NCBI GenBank assembly: GCA_902706235.1
Contig: CACSJR010000001.1
Span: forward strand, 62,001 to 126,000
Source of the DNA: Citrobacter sp. 18056
GTDB lineage: Bacteria; Pseudomonadota; Gammaproteobacteria; Enterobacterales; Enterobacteriaceae
Direction: 5' to 3'
Length of the DNA: 64,000 nt
Positions 30,083-44,155 of the stretch are shown here, piece by piece. The position numbers and the translations under genes were made by a program. The notes beneath the pieces were generated by a model. The model was given only the letters and a program-made list of their open reading frames with translations. It was not told the origin of the DNA and did no database searches. Each line of letters opens with the position of its first letter. Positions within the stretch are counted from its first letter, which is position 1.

Positions 30083-30111
30083 TTGCTATGTTATTCACGC
30101 CTTTTTATAAT
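30083..30111 (+). promoter_or_regulatory. ydiY promoter
   Basis: TTGCTA (-35) and perfect TATAAT (-10) with a 17-base spacer. The predicted transcript starts near 30118, leaving an 85-90-base leader. Confidence 0.8.
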
Positions 30112-30160
30112 TTGTTACCTTTCTTAGGACCGCCTGTTGTTGATCCTCGCGAAAGTTTCC

Positions 30161-30184
30161 GGGACCGTAATGGTCTCTTTTTTT
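30161..30184 (+). terminator. Terminator-like hairpin in the ydiY leader
   Basis: GGGACC, GTAAT, GGTCTC followed by seven T's, ending 20 bases before the ydiY ATG. An upstream AGGACC (about 30125) could compete for GGTC, so an attenuation-type switch is possible. Confidence 0.5.
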
Positions 30185-30204
30185 GTTGTACGGACTCATA
30201 ATAA

Positions 30205-30963
30205 ATGAAGCTTTTCAAGACAGTACCCGCAGTAGTTGTTCTGGCGGGGGGCCTTTTTGCGTCACTGCACGCCGTGGCCGATAATACCGTTTTTACTGTC
30301 ATGGACGACCCTTCCACAGCGAAGAAACCGTTTGAAGGTAAAATCAACGGCGGTTACCTGGCACAGTCTGGCAATACTAAAAGTTCTTCTCTGACTGCTG
30401 ATTCCACACTGACCTGGTACGGCGATACGACAGCATGGTCGCTGTGGGGTAACGCCAGCAACACGTCTTCTAACGATGAACGCTCGTCTGAAACCTATTC
30501 AGTCGGCGGCCGTTCGCGTTACAACATTACCGACGCTGACTATCTGTTCGGCCAGGCAAGCTGGTTGACCGACCGTTATAACGGCTATCGTCAACGCGAT
30601 GTGTTCACGGCCGGTTACGGTCGTCAGATCCTCAACGGGCCGGTCCACAGCCTGCGCTTTGAATTCGGTCCTGGTGTGCGTTACGACGAATACACCAACG
30701 ATGAAACCAAAACTCAGCCGCTGGGTTATGCTTCCGGCACCTACGCCTGGCAGATGACCGACACCACCAAATTTACCCAGGGTCTCTCGGTGTTTGGGGC
30801 AGATGACACTACCGTCAACTCCGAGACGGCGCTGGACGTTGCCATTAACGATAACTTTGGTCTGAAAGTGGCCTACAACATCACCTGGAACTCCGAGCCG
30901 CCATCATCGGCACCGGAGCATACGGACCGCCGTACGACGGTGACGTTGGGTTATAAGATGTAA
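30205..30963 (+). CDS. ydiY: DUF481-family outer-membrane protein YdiY
   Basis: A 252-residue protein. Signal peptide of about 25 residues (LFKTVPAVVVLAGGLFASLHAVA), then a mature part of alternating amphipathic strands typical of a small beta-barrel (DUF481, 'salt-induced outer membrane protein' in other species), ending with the aromatic-rich TLGYKM. Length equals E. coli YdiY. Function unknown; acid induction is reported in E. coli. Confidence 0.92.
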   Translation: MKLFKTVPAVVVLAGGLFASLHAVADNTVFTVMDDPSTAKKPFEGKINGGYLAQSGNTKSSSLTADSTLTWYGDTTAWSLWGNASNTSSNDERSSETYSVGGRSRYNITDADYLFGQASWLTDRYNGYRQRDVFTAGYGRQILNGPVHSLRFEFGPGVRYDEYTNDETKTQPLGYASGTYAWQMTDTTKFTQGLSVFGADDTTVNSETALDVAINDNFGLKVAYNITWNSEPPSSAPEHTDRRTTVTLGYKM

Positions 30964-30968
30964 TTTTT

Positions 30969-30998
30969 CAGGCCGGAGCAATCCGGCCTGATTGTTTC
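30969..30998 (+). terminator. ydiY terminator
   Basis: CAGGCCGGA and TCCGGCCTG form a perfect 9-bp stem with loop GCAA, then ATTGTTT. Confidence 0.75.
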
Positions 30999-31002
30999 CG
31001 CA

Positions 31003-31158
31003 TTATGAAAACAGCTCCGCCAGCCACGGAATGCCCAGTGCACCCGGCGCGAGAATGCCGAAGGCCTACAGCGGCCAGACGATGAGCGCCCTGAGTGCCA
31101 GTTGCGGATGGACGCTGATAAAATCAATGGTGCTTTGTATCAATCCCGTGAAATCCAT
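31003..31158 (-). pseudogene. Remnant of a DedA-family membrane protein gene
   Basis: The minus strand from ATG 31158 reads MDFTGLIQSTIDFISVHPQL then ALRALIVWPL, an in-frame TAG at codon 31, and AFGILAPGAL to a TAA at 31003. The 'IDFISVHPQLAL' start and the 'G-LAPG' segment resemble the first helix and motif of DedA/SNARE-associated proteins (normally about 200 aa). Only about 50 codons remain, with an internal stop and loss of the rest, so it is a decayed fragment. The family assignment is from memory of the motif and is tentative. Confidence 0.5.
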
Positions 31159-31242
31159 TTTGTGTCCCTCGTGGTAAAACGGATGAAACAGTGATACACC
31201 GTGAGACTTTAACGAAAGACTAGCAGTCAGGAGATCCCCGAA

Positions 31243-32019
31243 ATGCCCGTTGCGCCATCCATTGATTTAAATAGCGATTTAGGCGAAAGCTACGGCCAGT
31301 GGACAATGGGCGATGACGCCGCAATTTTGCCGCTGGTCAGCAGTGCCAACGTGGCCTGCGGGTTTCATGCGGGGTCACCGGCGGGCATTCTTGAAACGCT
31401 GCGTGCTGCACAGCGCCTGGGCGTAAACGTCGGGGCGCATGTTTCCTATCCTGATTTGGTCGGATTCGGCCGCCGGAATATGGATATCGCCAGCGATGAA
31501 TTGACCGCCGACGTGATTTACCAAATCGGCGCTTTGCAGGGGTTAGCCGAGGCGGCGGGGACGCGAGTGTGTTACGTCAAGCCGCACGGGGCACTGTATA
31601 ACACCATTGCGCATGACAAGCGTCAGGCGAGGGCGGTCATCGCCGGTTTGCGGGAAGTAGACGCATCGTTATCGCTGGTGGCATTGGCGGGTTCGGCGCT
31701 TATCGACTGGGCGCAAGATGCGGGCATTCATACCGTGGCAGAAGCCTTTGCCGACCGAGCTTATCACCGGGATGGCACGCTGGTGTCCCGACGTGAATCA
31801 GGGGCCGTCATTCACGATGCGAATGAGGTGGCTGAACGAGTGGTGCGGATGATTATCGACGGCGGGGTGATCTCCATTGAAGGCGAGTTCACCGCTATTC
31901 GTGCGGATTCCATCTGCGTACACGGCGACAGCCCGGGCGCGGTGGAGATGACGCGGCAGATACGCCAGAGACTGGATGCAGAAGGGGTTGTCGTCAGGGG
32001 ATTTAAGCAGGGCGCTTAA
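31243..32019 (+). CDS. pxpA: 5-oxoprolinase subunit A / LamB-YcsF family
   Basis: A 258-residue LamB/YcsF protein. Family motifs visible are DLNSDLGES at residues 7-15, [27 protein letters not shown] and EAFADRAY. PxpA works with PxpB and PxpC to hydrolyse 5-oxoproline with ATP. No pxpB or pxpC is adjacent, so either they lie elsewhere or this copy has another role. SD AGGAG. It is inserted between ydiY and thrS, where K-12 has no such gene. Confidence 0.9.
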   Translation: MPVAPSIDLNSDLGESYGQWTMGDDAAILPLVSSANVACGFHAGSPAGILETLRAAQRLGVNVGAHVSYPDLVGFGRRNMDIASDELTADVIYQIGALQGLAEAAGTRVCYVKPHGALYNTIAHDKRQARAVIAGLREVDASLSLVALAGSALIDWAQDAGIHTVAEAFADRAYHRDGTLVSRRESGAVIHDANEVAERVVRMIIDGGVISIEGEFTAIRADSICVHGDSPGAVEMTRQIRQRLDAEGVVVRGFKQGA

Positions 32020-32029
32020 CGCGCCCTGC
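32007..32029. terminator. Stem-loop spanning the pxpA stop
   Basis: GCAGGGCGC and GCGCCCTGC pair perfectly over 9 bp around TTAAC. It lies between two convergent genes and includes the pxpA stop codon. No T run, so it may act as a weak bidirectional terminator. Confidence 0.45.
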
Positions 32030-32034
32030 GGTTG

Positions 32035-33258
32035 TCAGCAGACGAGCGCCTGTGGACGAAGATCGTTGCCGGAAGGGCGCTGATAAATGCGCAGGCCAAA
32101 CTCTTCAATCACCGCATAAACATGGTCGAAAATATCGGCCTGAATCGCCTCATATTTCAGCCATTCCACGGTATTAGTAAAGGCATAAATTTCCAGCGGC
32201 AGACCTTCAGCGCCTGGCGGCAGCTGGCGAACCATCAGCGTCATGTCTTTGCGGATTTTCGGATGCTGATGCAGGTATTCTGTCAGCCAGGCACGGAAAG
32301 CACCGATGTTAGTCATGCTTTCGCCATTGAGCACGCTCTGCGCGGCATTGCCGTTCACCACTTTCTGGCTTTGCTCTTTAAGCCAAGGTTTCAGCAGATC
32401 AACCTTACCCAGACGCTGCAGCTCATCGGCTGACATGAAGTGAATGCTGGTGCTATCAATGAACACACTACGTTTGATACGACGCCCGCCGGAAGCTGAC
32501 ATATAGCTCCAGTTTTTGAAGGCATCAGACACCAGTGCATAGGTCGGGATAGTGGTGATGGTGTTATCCCAGTTCTGCACTTTCACCGTCGTCAGGCCGA
32601 TATCAATTACCGTGCCGTCTGCGCCGTATTTTGGCATTTCTAGCCAGTCACCCATATGCAGCATGGTATTGGCGGAAAGCTGGATCCCTGCGACCAGACC
32701 GAGCAGCGGGTCTTTAAACACTAACATCAACACGGCCGCCATGGCACCCAGGCCGCTAAACAGAATGGCTGGGGACTTACCAATCAGCAGGGAAATCATC
32801 AGGATAGCGACAATCGATGCGGCGACCAGCTTCACACCCTGGAAAATTCCACGCAGCGGTAATTGCACAGAAAACTTGTACTGGTGCGACAGCTTGAGGA
32901 TGACGTCCAGCAGCGAGAAGAAGGAGAGCAGGGCGAACAGCAGGATCCACAACTGCACACAGATGTTGAAAAACAGCCCTACGTGGCTGCCGGTTTCGAG
33001 ATAGAAACTGAGCTGCACGCTGACCAGGATACCCTGCAAAGTCAGCGAAATGCGGTGGAATAACTTATTTTGCGTGAATATTTTCAACCAAGGACGGCTA
33101 CCCTGTTCCGCATGTTTTTCAATTTTTCTTAAAATAAGCCGTAAAATGAAATGCGCCACGAGTGCGGTCAGGAAAATATAACCGAACACAATAAACAGTG
33201 AAGAAGGGTTGTTCAGATCGATGCCATATCGCTGTAAAAAGGCCAGTAGGTGACGCAT
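32035..33258 (-). CDS. YbdG-like small-conductance mechanosensitive channel
   Basis: A 407-residue MscS-superfamily protein with about five N-terminal membrane helices, then the pore-lining and beta domain with [36 protein letters not shown] and [14 protein letters not shown]. Resemblance to E. coli YbdG (MscM, 415 aa) is strong over the whole length, stronger than to YnaI. The ATG at 33258 with GGAG at good spacing is preferred over one 23 codons upstream. It responds to membrane tension by family inference. K-12 has ybdG elsewhere, so this may be a moved or extra copy. Confidence 0.88.
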   Translation of the reverse strand: MRHLLAFLQRYGIDLNNPSSLFIVFGYIFLTALVAHFILRLILRKIEKHAEQGSRPWLKIFTQNKLFHRISLTLQGILVSVQLSFYLETGSHVGLFFNICVQLWILLFALLSFFSLLDVILKLSHQYKFSVQLPLRGIFQGVKLVAASIVAILMISLLIGKSPAILFSGLGAMAAVLMLVFKDPLLGLVAGIQLSANTMLHMGDWLEMPKYGADGTVIDIGLTTVKVQNWDNTITTIPTYALVSDAFKNWSYMSASGGRRIKRSVFIDSTSIHFMSADELQRLGKVDLLKPWLKEQSQKVVNGNAAQSVLNGESMTNIGAFRAWLTEYLHQHPKIRKDMTLMVRQLPPGAEGLPLEIYAFTNTVEWLKYEAIQADIFDHVYAVIEEFGLRIYQRPSGNDLRPQALVC

Positions 33259-33358
33259 AAACGCTCCGGGCAAAGGCGCGTATGGTGTGGAAAAAGACAG
33301 GAGCTGGCAATCAACAGGATGTTTCAAGTCTTTATTTAAATTTCAGTGAAGGGCGGGA

Positions 33359-33387
33359 TTGATGCGGGTAGGTCGTATTGCAGAATA
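33359..33387 (+). promoter_or_regulatory. Candidate promoter for an sRNA upstream of thrS
   Basis: TTGATG and AGAATA with exactly 17 bases between, plus a TG one base ahead of the -10 (extended -10 type). Start predicted near 33394. Confidence 0.4.
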
Positions 33388-33393
33388 CTCCTG

Positions 33394-33488
33394 ACGGGAT
33401 CACATTTTTTTCATAAAGAAGGACCATTTCAGGGGTTCGGTAAATAAATGGTGTTCACCGCTAATCAACCGGCTACAGCCGGTTTTTT
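33394..33488 (+). ncRNA. Candidate small RNA upstream of thrS
   Basis: A possible 95-base transcript. After the promoter-like element come an A/T-rich 5' end, a stem-loop ACCATTT (33423-33429) with AAATGGT (33446-33452), and a strong intrinsic terminator AACCGGC, TACA, GCCGGTT, TTTTTT (33467-33488). No plus-strand gene ends here (the flanking channel gene is divergent), so the terminator needs its own transcript. A short frame from ATG 33449 with AGGGG upstream also passes through it, so a leader peptide is an alternative. Confidence 0.45.
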
Positions 33489-33599
33489 CTTGCAAACAGA
33501 CTGCGAGCGCGGGCGGGGCAAAAGCCCATGTTCTTCATTGGCTTTAATAAATATCAAATGCCGTGTACTATGACCGTTCGTTATCGGCAAGTGAAGGTA

Positions 33600-33742
33600 T
33601 GTACATTTTGGTTTTGTACACCCTGATGTACCCAGTTTGCAGAGTGAAGCAAATAAAGCCTTTAAAACTGCTGGTATGACTAAATAAATTATTTTTGCAT
33701 GTGCTCTTTCGTGTGGGGCACCACTGTGAATAAGGATATGAA
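33600..33742 (+). promoter_or_regulatory. thrS leader / ThrRS translational operator
   Basis: The 140 bases before thrS contain two hairpins corresponding to the known E. coli operator. One, near 33600-33635, is GTACATTTTGGTTTTGTAC. One directly upstream of the SD is GTGCTCTTTCGTGTGGGGCAC, with CGT in its loop mimicking a tRNA-Thr anticodon. In E. coli threonyl-tRNA synthetase binds these to block ribosome loading (established for the family; conservation here from the sequence). Confidence 0.75.
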
Positions 33743-35671
33743 ATGCCTGTAATTACTCTTCCTGATGGCAGTCAACGCCAGTTCGACCACGCTGTAAGCC
33801 CCATGGATGTTGCTCTGGACATTGGTCCAGGTCTGGCGAAAGCCACCATCGCTGGCCGTGTTAACGGTGAGCTGGTAGATGCTTCCGATCTCATTGAACA
33901 AGACGCCACTCTGTCGCTGATTACCGCGAAAGATGCTGACGGTCTGGAGATCATTCGTCACTCCTGCGCGCACCTGCTGGGACACGCTATCAAACAGCTG
34001 TGGCCGCATACCAAAATGGCTATCGGTCCGGTCATTGATAACGGTTTCTACTACGACGTTGACCTCGACCACACGCTGACCCAGGAAGATATCGACGCCC
34101 TCGAAAAGCGGATGCACGAGCTGGCTGAGAAGAACTACGATGTCATCAAGAAAAAGGTGAGCTGGAGCGAAGCGCGCGAAACATTTGTGAACCGCGGTGA
34201 GAACTATAAAGTCTCCATTCTTGATGAAAACATCGCCCATGATGACAAGCCTGGCTTGTATCATCACGAAGAATACATCGACATGTGCCGTGGTCCACAC
34301 GTGCCGAACATGCGTTTTTGTCATTACTTCAAACTGATGAAAACAGCAGGCGCCTACTGGCGCGGCGACAGTAGCAATAAAATGCTGCAGCGTATCTACG
34401 GTACTGCATGGACCGATAAGAAAGCGCTGAACGCCTATCTGCTGCGTCTTGAAGAAGCGGCAAAGCGTGACCACCGTAAGATCGGTAAACAGCTTGACCT
34501 GTATCATATGCAGGAAGAAGCGCCGGGTATGGTGTTCTGGCATAACGACGGCTGGACTATCTTCCGTGAACTGGAAACTTTCGTGCGCTCTAAGCTGAAA
34601 GAGTACCAATATCAGGAAGTAAAAGGCCCGTTCATGATGGACCGTGTGCTGTGGGAAAGAACCGGGCACTGGGACAACTACAAAGATGCGATGTTCACCA
34701 CCTCTTCTGAGAACCGTGAATACTGCATCAAGCCGATGAACTGCCCAGGTCACGTGCAGATTTTCAACCAGGGACTCAAATCCTATCGCGATCTGCCGCT
34801 GCGTATGGCGGAGTTCGGTAGCTGCCATCGTAACGAGCCATCGGGCGCGCTGCATGGCCTGATGCGCGTTCGTGGGTTTACCCAGGATGATGCACATATC
34901 TTCTGTACTGAAGACCAGGTGCGTGATGAAGTCAACGCCTGCATTCGTATGGTCTACGATATGTATAGCACCTTTGGCTTCGAGAAAATCGTCGTCAAAC
35001 TGTCTACGCGTCCTGAAAAACGCATTGGTAGTGATGAAACATGGGATCGTGCGGAAGCCGATCTGGCAGTGGCTCTGGAAGAAAACAACATCCCGTTCGA
35101 GTATCAACTGGGTGAAGGTGCCTTCTACGGCCCGAAAATTGAATTTACACTGTATGACTGCCTCGATCGTGCATGGCAGTGCGGAACAGTACAGCTGGAT
35201 TTCTCCCTGCCGCAGCGTCTTAACGCCTCTTATGTTGGCGAAAGTAACGAGCGTCAGGTGCCGGTGATGATTCACCGCGCCATTTTGGGTTCCATCGAAC
35301 GCTTCATCGGTATTCTTACCGAAGAGTTCGCAGGGTTCTTCCCAACCTGGATTGCACCTGTGCAGGTCGTGGTGATGAATATCACTGATTCTCAGGCTGA
35401 TTACGTCAACGAATTGACTCGTAAACTGCAAAATGCGGGCATTCGCGTAAAAGCAGACTTGAGAAATGAGAAGATTGGCTTTAAAATCCGCGAGCACACA
35501 TTGCGTCGTGTCCCGTATATGCTGGTTTGTGGCGACAAAGAGGTTGAAGCAGGCAAAGTTGCCGTGCGCACCCGTCGCGGAAAAGACCTCGGCACTGTGG
35601 ACGTAAACGAAGTGATCGAGAAGCTGCTTAACGAAATACGCAGCCGCAGTCTTCAACAACTGGAGGAATAA
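33743..35671 (+). CDS. thrS: Threonyl-tRNA synthetase
   Basis: A 642-residue class II synthetase: TGS domain (residues 1-61), editing domain with [10 protein letters not shown] and CRGPH, catalytic core with MNCPGH, motif 2 near [11 protein letters not shown] and motif 3 near [12 protein letters not shown], then the anticodon-binding domain. Length equals E. coli ThrS. SD AAGGA. It heads the thrS-infC-rpmI-rplT-pheMST-ihfA cluster, and infC begins 3 bases after its stop. Confidence 0.98.
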   Translation: MPVITLPDGSQRQFDHAVSPMDVALDIGPGLAKATIAGRVNGELVDASDLIEQDATLSLITAKDADGLEIIRHSCAHLLGHAIKQLWPHTKMAIGPVIDNGFYYDVDLDHTLTQEDIDALEKRMHELAEKNYDVIKKKVSWSEARETFVNRGENYKVSILDENIAHDDKPGLYHHEEYIDMCRGPHVPNMRFCHYFKLMKTAGAYWRGDSSNKMLQRIYGTAWTDKKALNAYLLRLEEAAKRDHRKIGKQLDLYHMQEEAPGMVFWHNDGWTIFRELETFVRSKLKEYQYQEVKGPFMMDRVLWERTGHWDNYKDAMFTTSSENREYCIKPMNCPGHVQIFNQGLKSYRDLPLRMAEFGSCHRNEPSGALHGLMRVRGFTQDDAHIFCTEDQVRDEVNACIRMVYDMYSTFGFEKIVVKLSTRPEKRIGSDETWDRAEADLAVALEENNIPFEYQLGEGAFYGPKIEFTLYDCLDRAWQCGTVQLDFSLPQRLNASYVGESNERQVPVMIHRAILGSIERFIGILTEEFAGFFPTWIAPVQVVVMNITDSQADYVNELTRKLQNAGIRVKADLRNEKIGFKIREHTLRRVPYMLVCGDKEVEAGKVAVRTRRGKDLGTVDVNEVIEKLLNEIRSRSLQQLEE

Positions 35672-36511
<840 letters not shown>

Positions 36512-36548
36512 GTCGTTAACGTTTAACTTTTATTAATCAAGAATATAG

Positions 36549-36920
<372 letters not shown>

Positions 36921-36927
36921 GCCAGTT

Positions 36928-36957
36928 GAAGAGGGAGGCTTGCCTCCCTCTTCTCTT
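36928..36957 (+). terminator. rplT terminator
   Basis: GAAGAGGGAGGC and GCCTCCCTCTTC form an 11-12-bp stem, followed by a T-rich tail (TCTTT). Confidence 0.8.
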
Positions 36958-37054
36958 TCAAATTATCGTTAAGAATCAGTAAGACGTTGACTTTTCAGAG
37001 TGAAAACTTTCCAATAAGTTCTTCACTGCCCTTATCAGACAAGGTAACGCAAGC

Positions 37055-37099
37055 ATGAATGCTGCTATTTTCCGCTTCTTTTTTTACTTTAGCACCTGA
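37055..37099 (+). CDS. pheM: Phenylalanyl-tRNA synthetase operon leader peptide
   Basis: A 14-residue peptide [14 protein letters not shown] containing five Phe codons, identical to E. coli PheM. Stalling at these codons when Phe-tRNA is scarce prevents formation of the downstream terminator and raises pheST expression. Confidence 0.95.
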
Positions 37100-37146
37100 A
37101 TCCAGGAGGCTAGCGCGTGAAAGACGAAACGAAAAACAGCGCCAGA

Positions 37147-37170
37147 AAGCCTCCCCAGGGAGGCTTTTTT
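37147..37170 (+). terminator. pheST attenuator terminator
   Basis: AAGCCTCC, CCAG, GGAGGCTT followed by TTTT. It lies 48 bases after pheM and 66 before pheS, the layout of classical Phe attenuation. Confidence 0.92.
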
Positions 37171-37194
37171 CGTATATAGAATTCAAGAGATTAA

Positions 37195-40623
<3,429 letters not shown>

Positions 40624-40627
40624 ACCT

Positions 40628-40927
40628 ATGGCGCTTACAAAAGCTGAAATGTCAGAATATCTGTTTGATAAGCTTGGGCTTAGTAAACGGGATGCCAAAG
40701 AACTGGTAGAGCTGTTTTTCGAAGAGATTCGTCGCGCTCTTGAAAACGGTGAGCAGGTAAAACTCTCCGGTTTTGGTAACTTCGATTTGCGCGATAAAAA
40801 TCAACGTCCCGGGCGCAACCCGAAGACGGGCGAAGATATTCCCATTACAGCCCGGCGCGTGGTGACCTTCAGACCCGGCCAGAAGTTGAAAAGTCGTGTC
40901 GAAAACGCTTCGCCCAAAGCAGAATAA
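40628..40927 (+). CDS. ihfA: Integration host factor alpha subunit
   Basis: A 99-residue DNA-bending protein forming a heterodimer with IhfB. The DNABII signature [22 protein letters not shown] is near residues 46-67, with the intercalating Pro in RPGRNP. It starts 4 bases after pheT and is part of the pheMST-ihfA transcript. Confidence 0.98.
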   Translation: MALTKAEMSEYLFDKLGLSKRDAKELVELFFEEIRRALENGEQVKLSGFGNFDLRDKNQRPGRNPKTGEDIPITARRVVTFRPGQKLKSRVENASPKAE

Positions 40928-40940
40928 TTTCTGATTAACC

Positions 40941-40967
40941 AAAAAGGCCGCTCTTGCGGCCTTTTTT
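40941..40967 (+). terminator. pheST-ihfA terminator
   Basis: AAAAAGGCCGC, TCTT, GCGGCCTTTTTT. Confidence 0.92.
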
Positions 40968-41028
40968 CTTTTCTGCGAGCATCAGGCACAATAAAATCAG
41001 ACACTTCACCTCATTATCTCAGGACATC

Positions 41029-42006
41029 ATGCAACGACTCGCCCAACGTCAGCAGCAACGAAACCAGCGATGGCTGGGACTTTTGCTGTTGCTCCTTCTG
41101 CTCGCAGTGTTCATCAGCCTGTGCGCGGGTGATGCGTGGATTGCGCCGGGCGAATGGTTTACCGCTCGCGGTGAGTTGTTTGTCTGGCAAATTCGCCTGC
41201 CGCGTACCGTGGCCGTGGTGCTGGTGGGCGCTGCACTGGCGGTGTCCGGGGCGATTATGCAGGCATTATTTGAAAACCCGCTGGCGGAGCCTGGCTTGTT
41301 GGGCGTATCTAACGGCGCGGGTGTCGGACTGATAGCCGCCGTATTGCTGGGAAAAGGGCTACCAAACTGGGCGCTGGGCCTGAGCGCCATTGTCGGCGCG
41401 CTGACCATCACCGTGATATTACTGCGCTTTGCGCGCCGTCACTTATCGACCAGTCGGCTGCTGCTTGCGGGCGTGGCGCTGGGGATTATTTGCAGCGCGG
41501 CAATGACCTGGGCCGTATATTTTTCGACGTCGTTTGACCTACGCCAGTTGATGTACTGGATGATGGGCGGGTTTGGTGGCGTGGACTGGCATCAGGGTTG
41601 GCTAATGCTGGCGCTTGTGCCCGCGATTGGCTGGGTTTGCCTGCAATCGCAGCCGCTGAATTTATTGTCGCTCGGCGAAACGTCTGCCCGCCAGCTCGGG
41701 CTGCCACTGTGGCTGTGGCGAAGGCTTCTGGTGCTGGCGACGGGCTGGCTGGTGGGCGTCAGCGTGGCGCTCTCTGGTGCCATTGGCTTTATCGGGCTGG
41801 TTATTCCCCATATGCTGCGGCTGTGCGGCCTGACCGACCATCGTGTGCTTCTGCCTGCCTGTGTGCTGGCAGGAGGCGCAACGCTGCTGTTCGCCGATAT
41901 CGTGGCCCGTATGGCGCTGGCTTCGGCGGAATTGCCTATAGGCGTCGTCACGGCGACCCTGGGCGCACCCGTATTTATCTGGCTACTATTAAGGGCTGGC
42001 CGATAA
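41029..42006 (+). CDS. btuC: Vitamin B12 ABC transporter permease
   Basis: A 325-residue FecCD-family permease with about ten helices; moves cobalamin from BtuF across the inner membrane with BtuD. Family landmarks include [39 protein letters not shown] and [16 protein letters not shown]. Starts at [11 protein letters not shown] after AGGAC; an in-frame ATG at 40954 would lie in the ihfA terminator and is rejected. Confidence 0.96.
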   Translation: MQRLAQRQQQRNQRWLGLLLLLLLLAVFISLCAGDAWIAPGEWFTARGELFVWQIRLPRTVAVVLVGAALAVSGAIMQALFENPLAEPGLLGVSNGAGVGLIAAVLLGKGLPNWALGLSAIVGALTITVILLRFARRHLSTSRLLLAGVALGIICSAAMTWAVYFSTSFDLRQLMYWMMGGFGGVDWHQGWLMLALVPAIGWVCLQSQPLNLLSLGETSARQLGLPLWLWRRLLVLATGWLVGVSVALSGAIGFIGLVIPHMLRLCGLTDHRVLLPACVLAGGATLLFADIVARMALASAELPIGVVTATLGAPVFIWLLLRAGR

Positions 42007-42034
42007 GCGCCGGCTGATAACCCAAGAGGACGCT

Positions 42035-42586
42035 ATGCAACACGATATTCTTAACACCAATGTCACAACCATCGACGGTGAAAACGTCAATCTCGAACAG
42101 TTCAAAGGCAATGTACTGCTGGTGGTGAACGTCGCTTCCCAGTGCGGGCTGACGGCACAGTACGAGCAGCTGGAAAATATTCATGAAGCCTGGAGCAAAG
42201 ACGGTTTCGCCGTGCTGGGCTTCCCATGCAACCAGTTCCTCGGCCAGGAGCCGGGCAGTGACGAAGAAATTAAAACGTTCTGCAGCACTACGTATGGCGT
42301 GACGTTCCCGATGTTCAGCAAAATCGATGTCAACGGCGAGCAGCGTCATCCGCTGTATCAGAAACTGACCTCAGCCGCCCCGGTCGCCGTAGCGCCAGAA
42401 AGCAGCGGTTTCTACGAGCGTATGGCCAGTAAAGGCCGGGCGCCGAAGGAGGAAGGCGATATTCTGTGGAATTTCGAAAAATTCCTGATTGGTCGTGATG
42501 GCGAAGTCATTCAGCGTTTCTCTCCGGACATGACGCCTGAAGATCCGATTGTGATGGAATCCATCAAGCTGGCGCTGGCGAAGTAA
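42035..42586 (+). CDS. btuE: Thioredoxin/glutathione peroxidase BtuE
   Basis: A 183-residue GPx-family peroxidase. The peroxidatic Cys is in NVASQCGLT (Cys, not selenocysteine) and the family FPCNQF and LWNFEKFL motifs are present. In E. coli it reduces peroxides with thioredoxin or glutathione and is not needed for B12 transport despite its place between btuC and btuD. SD GAGGA. Confidence 0.96.
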   Translation: MQHDILNTNVTTIDGENVNLEQFKGNVLLVVNVASQCGLTAQYEQLENIHEAWSKDGFAVLGFPCNQFLGQEPGSDEEIKTFCSTTYGVTFPMFSKIDVNGEQRHPLYQKLTSAAPVAVAPESSGFYERMASKGRAPKEEGDILWNFEKFLIGRDGEVIQRFSPDMTPEDPIVMESIKLALAK

Positions 42587-42588
42587 TC

Positions 42589-43335
42589 ATGTCGCTGATG
42601 CAGTTGCAGGGTGTGGCAGAACCGGGACGATTGCACCCGGTCAGCGCAGACGTTTGTCAGGGTGAAATGGTGCATCTTGTCGGCCCCAACGGCGCAGGAA
42701 AAAGCACGCTGCTCGCCAGAATGGCAGGCTTAAGCCAGGGCGCGGGGCAGGTTATGCTAAACGGTAGACCGTTGACTGACTGGCCTGCACCAGAACTGGC
42801 GCGCCATCGGGCGTATCTGACGCAACATCAGACGCCGCCCTTTGCGATGCCGGTCTGGCATTACCTGACGCTGCATCAGTCCGACAAAACGCAGCACGCA
42901 TTACAGCAAGAAATCGCCGAAAAGTTGGGTCTGGGGGATAAACTAGCCCGCCAGGTGAACCAGCTTTCCGGCGGTGAATGGCAGCGCGTCCGTCTTGCGG
43001 CGGTGGTGCTGCAAATTCACCCGCAGGGAAACCCGGAAGGGAAGCTGCTGTTGCTGGATGAGCCGATGAACAGCCTGGATGTGGCCCAGCAGAGTGGGCT
43101 GGATAAACTGCTGACCGAGCTAAGACTTGCCGGTGTTACGGTAGTCATGAGCAGCCACGACTTGAATCACACGTTACGCTTCGCCAGCCAGACGTGGTTA
43201 TTGCGTCGGGGGCGAATGCTGGCCAGTGGCGACACGCCGCACGTTTTGACGATCGAAAATCTGACGGCTGCGTATGATATGCCCTTCAAAATGCTAAACG
43301 CGGACGGCGTACAGATCTTAATTTCTGCGCTGTAA
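42589..43335 (+). CDS. btuD: Vitamin B12 ABC transporter ATPase
   Basis: A 248-residue ATPase with Walker [10 protein letters not shown], signature [13 protein letters not shown], Walker [13 protein letters not shown] and H-loop SSHDLNHT. It begins 2 bases after btuE and completes btuCED. Confidence 0.97.
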   Translation: MSLMQLQGVAEPGRLHPVSADVCQGEMVHLVGPNGAGKSTLLARMAGLSQGAGQVMLNGRPLTDWPAPELARHRAYLTQHQTPPFAMPVWHYLTLHQSDKTQHALQQEIAEKLGLGDKLARQVNQLSGGEWQRVRLAAVVLQIHPQGNPEGKLLLLDEPMNSLDVAQQSGLDKLLTELRLAGVTVVMSSHDLNHTLRFASQTWLLRRGRMLASGDTPHVLTIENLTAAYDMPFKMLNADGVQILISAL

Positions 43336-43412
43336 CCTTAAGGTTTCTTGCAACTTTGCAAATTCGCAGGCTAAATTATTCTTATAAAAAATATCAGAGG
43401 AAACGCCAGGAT

Positions 43413-43877
43413 ATGCGTCTCTTATTTATTTTAGTGGCAGCGTTAATTTTAGCCGGGTGCAGCAGCCATCGTGCGCCGCCGCCTAACCCACGCCTTTCGG
43501 ACTCCATCACAGTTATTGCCAATCTTAATGATCAGCTGGCAAACTGGCGCGGCACGCCATATCGCTACGGGGGAAGTACTCGCGGTGGTGTGGATTGCTC
43601 TGCGTTCGTAATGATGACCTTCCGGGACCAGTTTGATTTACAGCTGCCGCGTGATACCAAACAGCAGTCGAAAATCGGCACCGAAATTGATAAGCATGAT
43701 TTATTGCCGGGCGACCTGGTATTCTTCAACACCGGTTCGGGCGGAAACGGTCTGCATGTCGGCATCTACGACACGGATAATCAATTTATTCATGCCTCAA
43801 CCAGCCAGGGCGTCACGCGCTCCTCACTGGATAATGTCTACTGGCGAAAGCACTTCTGGCAAGCCAGACGTATTTAG
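43413..43877 (+). CDS. nlpC: Lipoprotein NlpC, NlpC/P60 peptidase family
   Basis: A 154-residue lipoprotein: signal and lipobox LILAGC (Cys16), then an NlpC/P60 domain with catalytic Cys in GVDCSAFV and His in GLHVGIYD. Family members cut peptidoglycan stem peptides; the exact E. coli NlpC substrate is not settled. The start at MRLLFILVA with CAGGA upstream is chosen over an ATG 19 codons earlier. Confidence 0.95.
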   Translation: MRLLFILVAALILAGCSSHRAPPPNPRLSDSITVIANLNDQLANWRGTPYRYGGSTRGGVDCSAFVMMTFRDQFDLQLPRDTKQQSKIGTEIDKHDLLPGDLVFFNTGSGGNGLHVGIYDTDNQFIHASTSQGVTRSSLDNVYWRKHFWQARRI

Positions 43878-43883
43878 TCGTAA

Positions 43884-43912
43884 AAACAAAAGGGCCTGAT
43901 GGCCCTTTTTTG
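43884..43912 (+). terminator. nlpC terminator
   Basis: AAGGGCC, TGAT, GGCCCTTTTTT, 7-bp stem. Confidence 0.9.
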
Positions 43913-44062
43913 TTAGCAGATAAATATAAAAAAGCACTACGAAATAATTATCAATTGTCATGGCATTCCGCTAATGAATCTCTGGATTGCGCGATTACAC
44001 GAATATGGATTACAATCATCCCAATGATAAAACAAAGGAATTCTTGAATTACAAAGGGACGA

Positions 44063-44155
44063 ATGAAATTAATCTTTTTAAAATCAAAGATTTTGTTTTC
44101 GACTGGAACCATGCAGCAGCGACCAGGGAGCTCCCTTGAACAAGGGTGGACGTAA
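44063..44155 (+). CDS. Candidate 30-codon leader peptide overlapping ydiV
   Basis: ATG at 44063 follows AAAGGGA at a 4-base spacing. The frame runs 30 codons (MKLIFLKSKILFSTG then TMQQRPGSSLEQGWT) and its TAA (44153-44155) shares a base with the ATG of ydiV (TAATG). The SD for ydiV (AAGGGTGG) lies within its last codons. No similarity is recognised. The arrangement is typical of translational coupling, but the frame is short and could be chance. Confidence 0.45.
   Translation: MKLIFLKSKILFSTGTMQQRPGSSLEQGWT

Larger units (their letters stand above)
29889..30204. other. Divergent pfkB/ydiY region
   Basis: No gene seen. The right half is AT-rich and holds the ydiY promoter and a hairpin-containing leader, listed separately. 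No clear consensus promoter was seen for pfkB, in keeping with its low expression in wild-type E. coli. Confidence 0.5.

Noticed and set aside
42095-42150. Selenocysteine in BtuE
   Set aside because: The peroxidatic position is an ordinary Cys codon (TGC in SQCGLT); there is no in-frame TGA.
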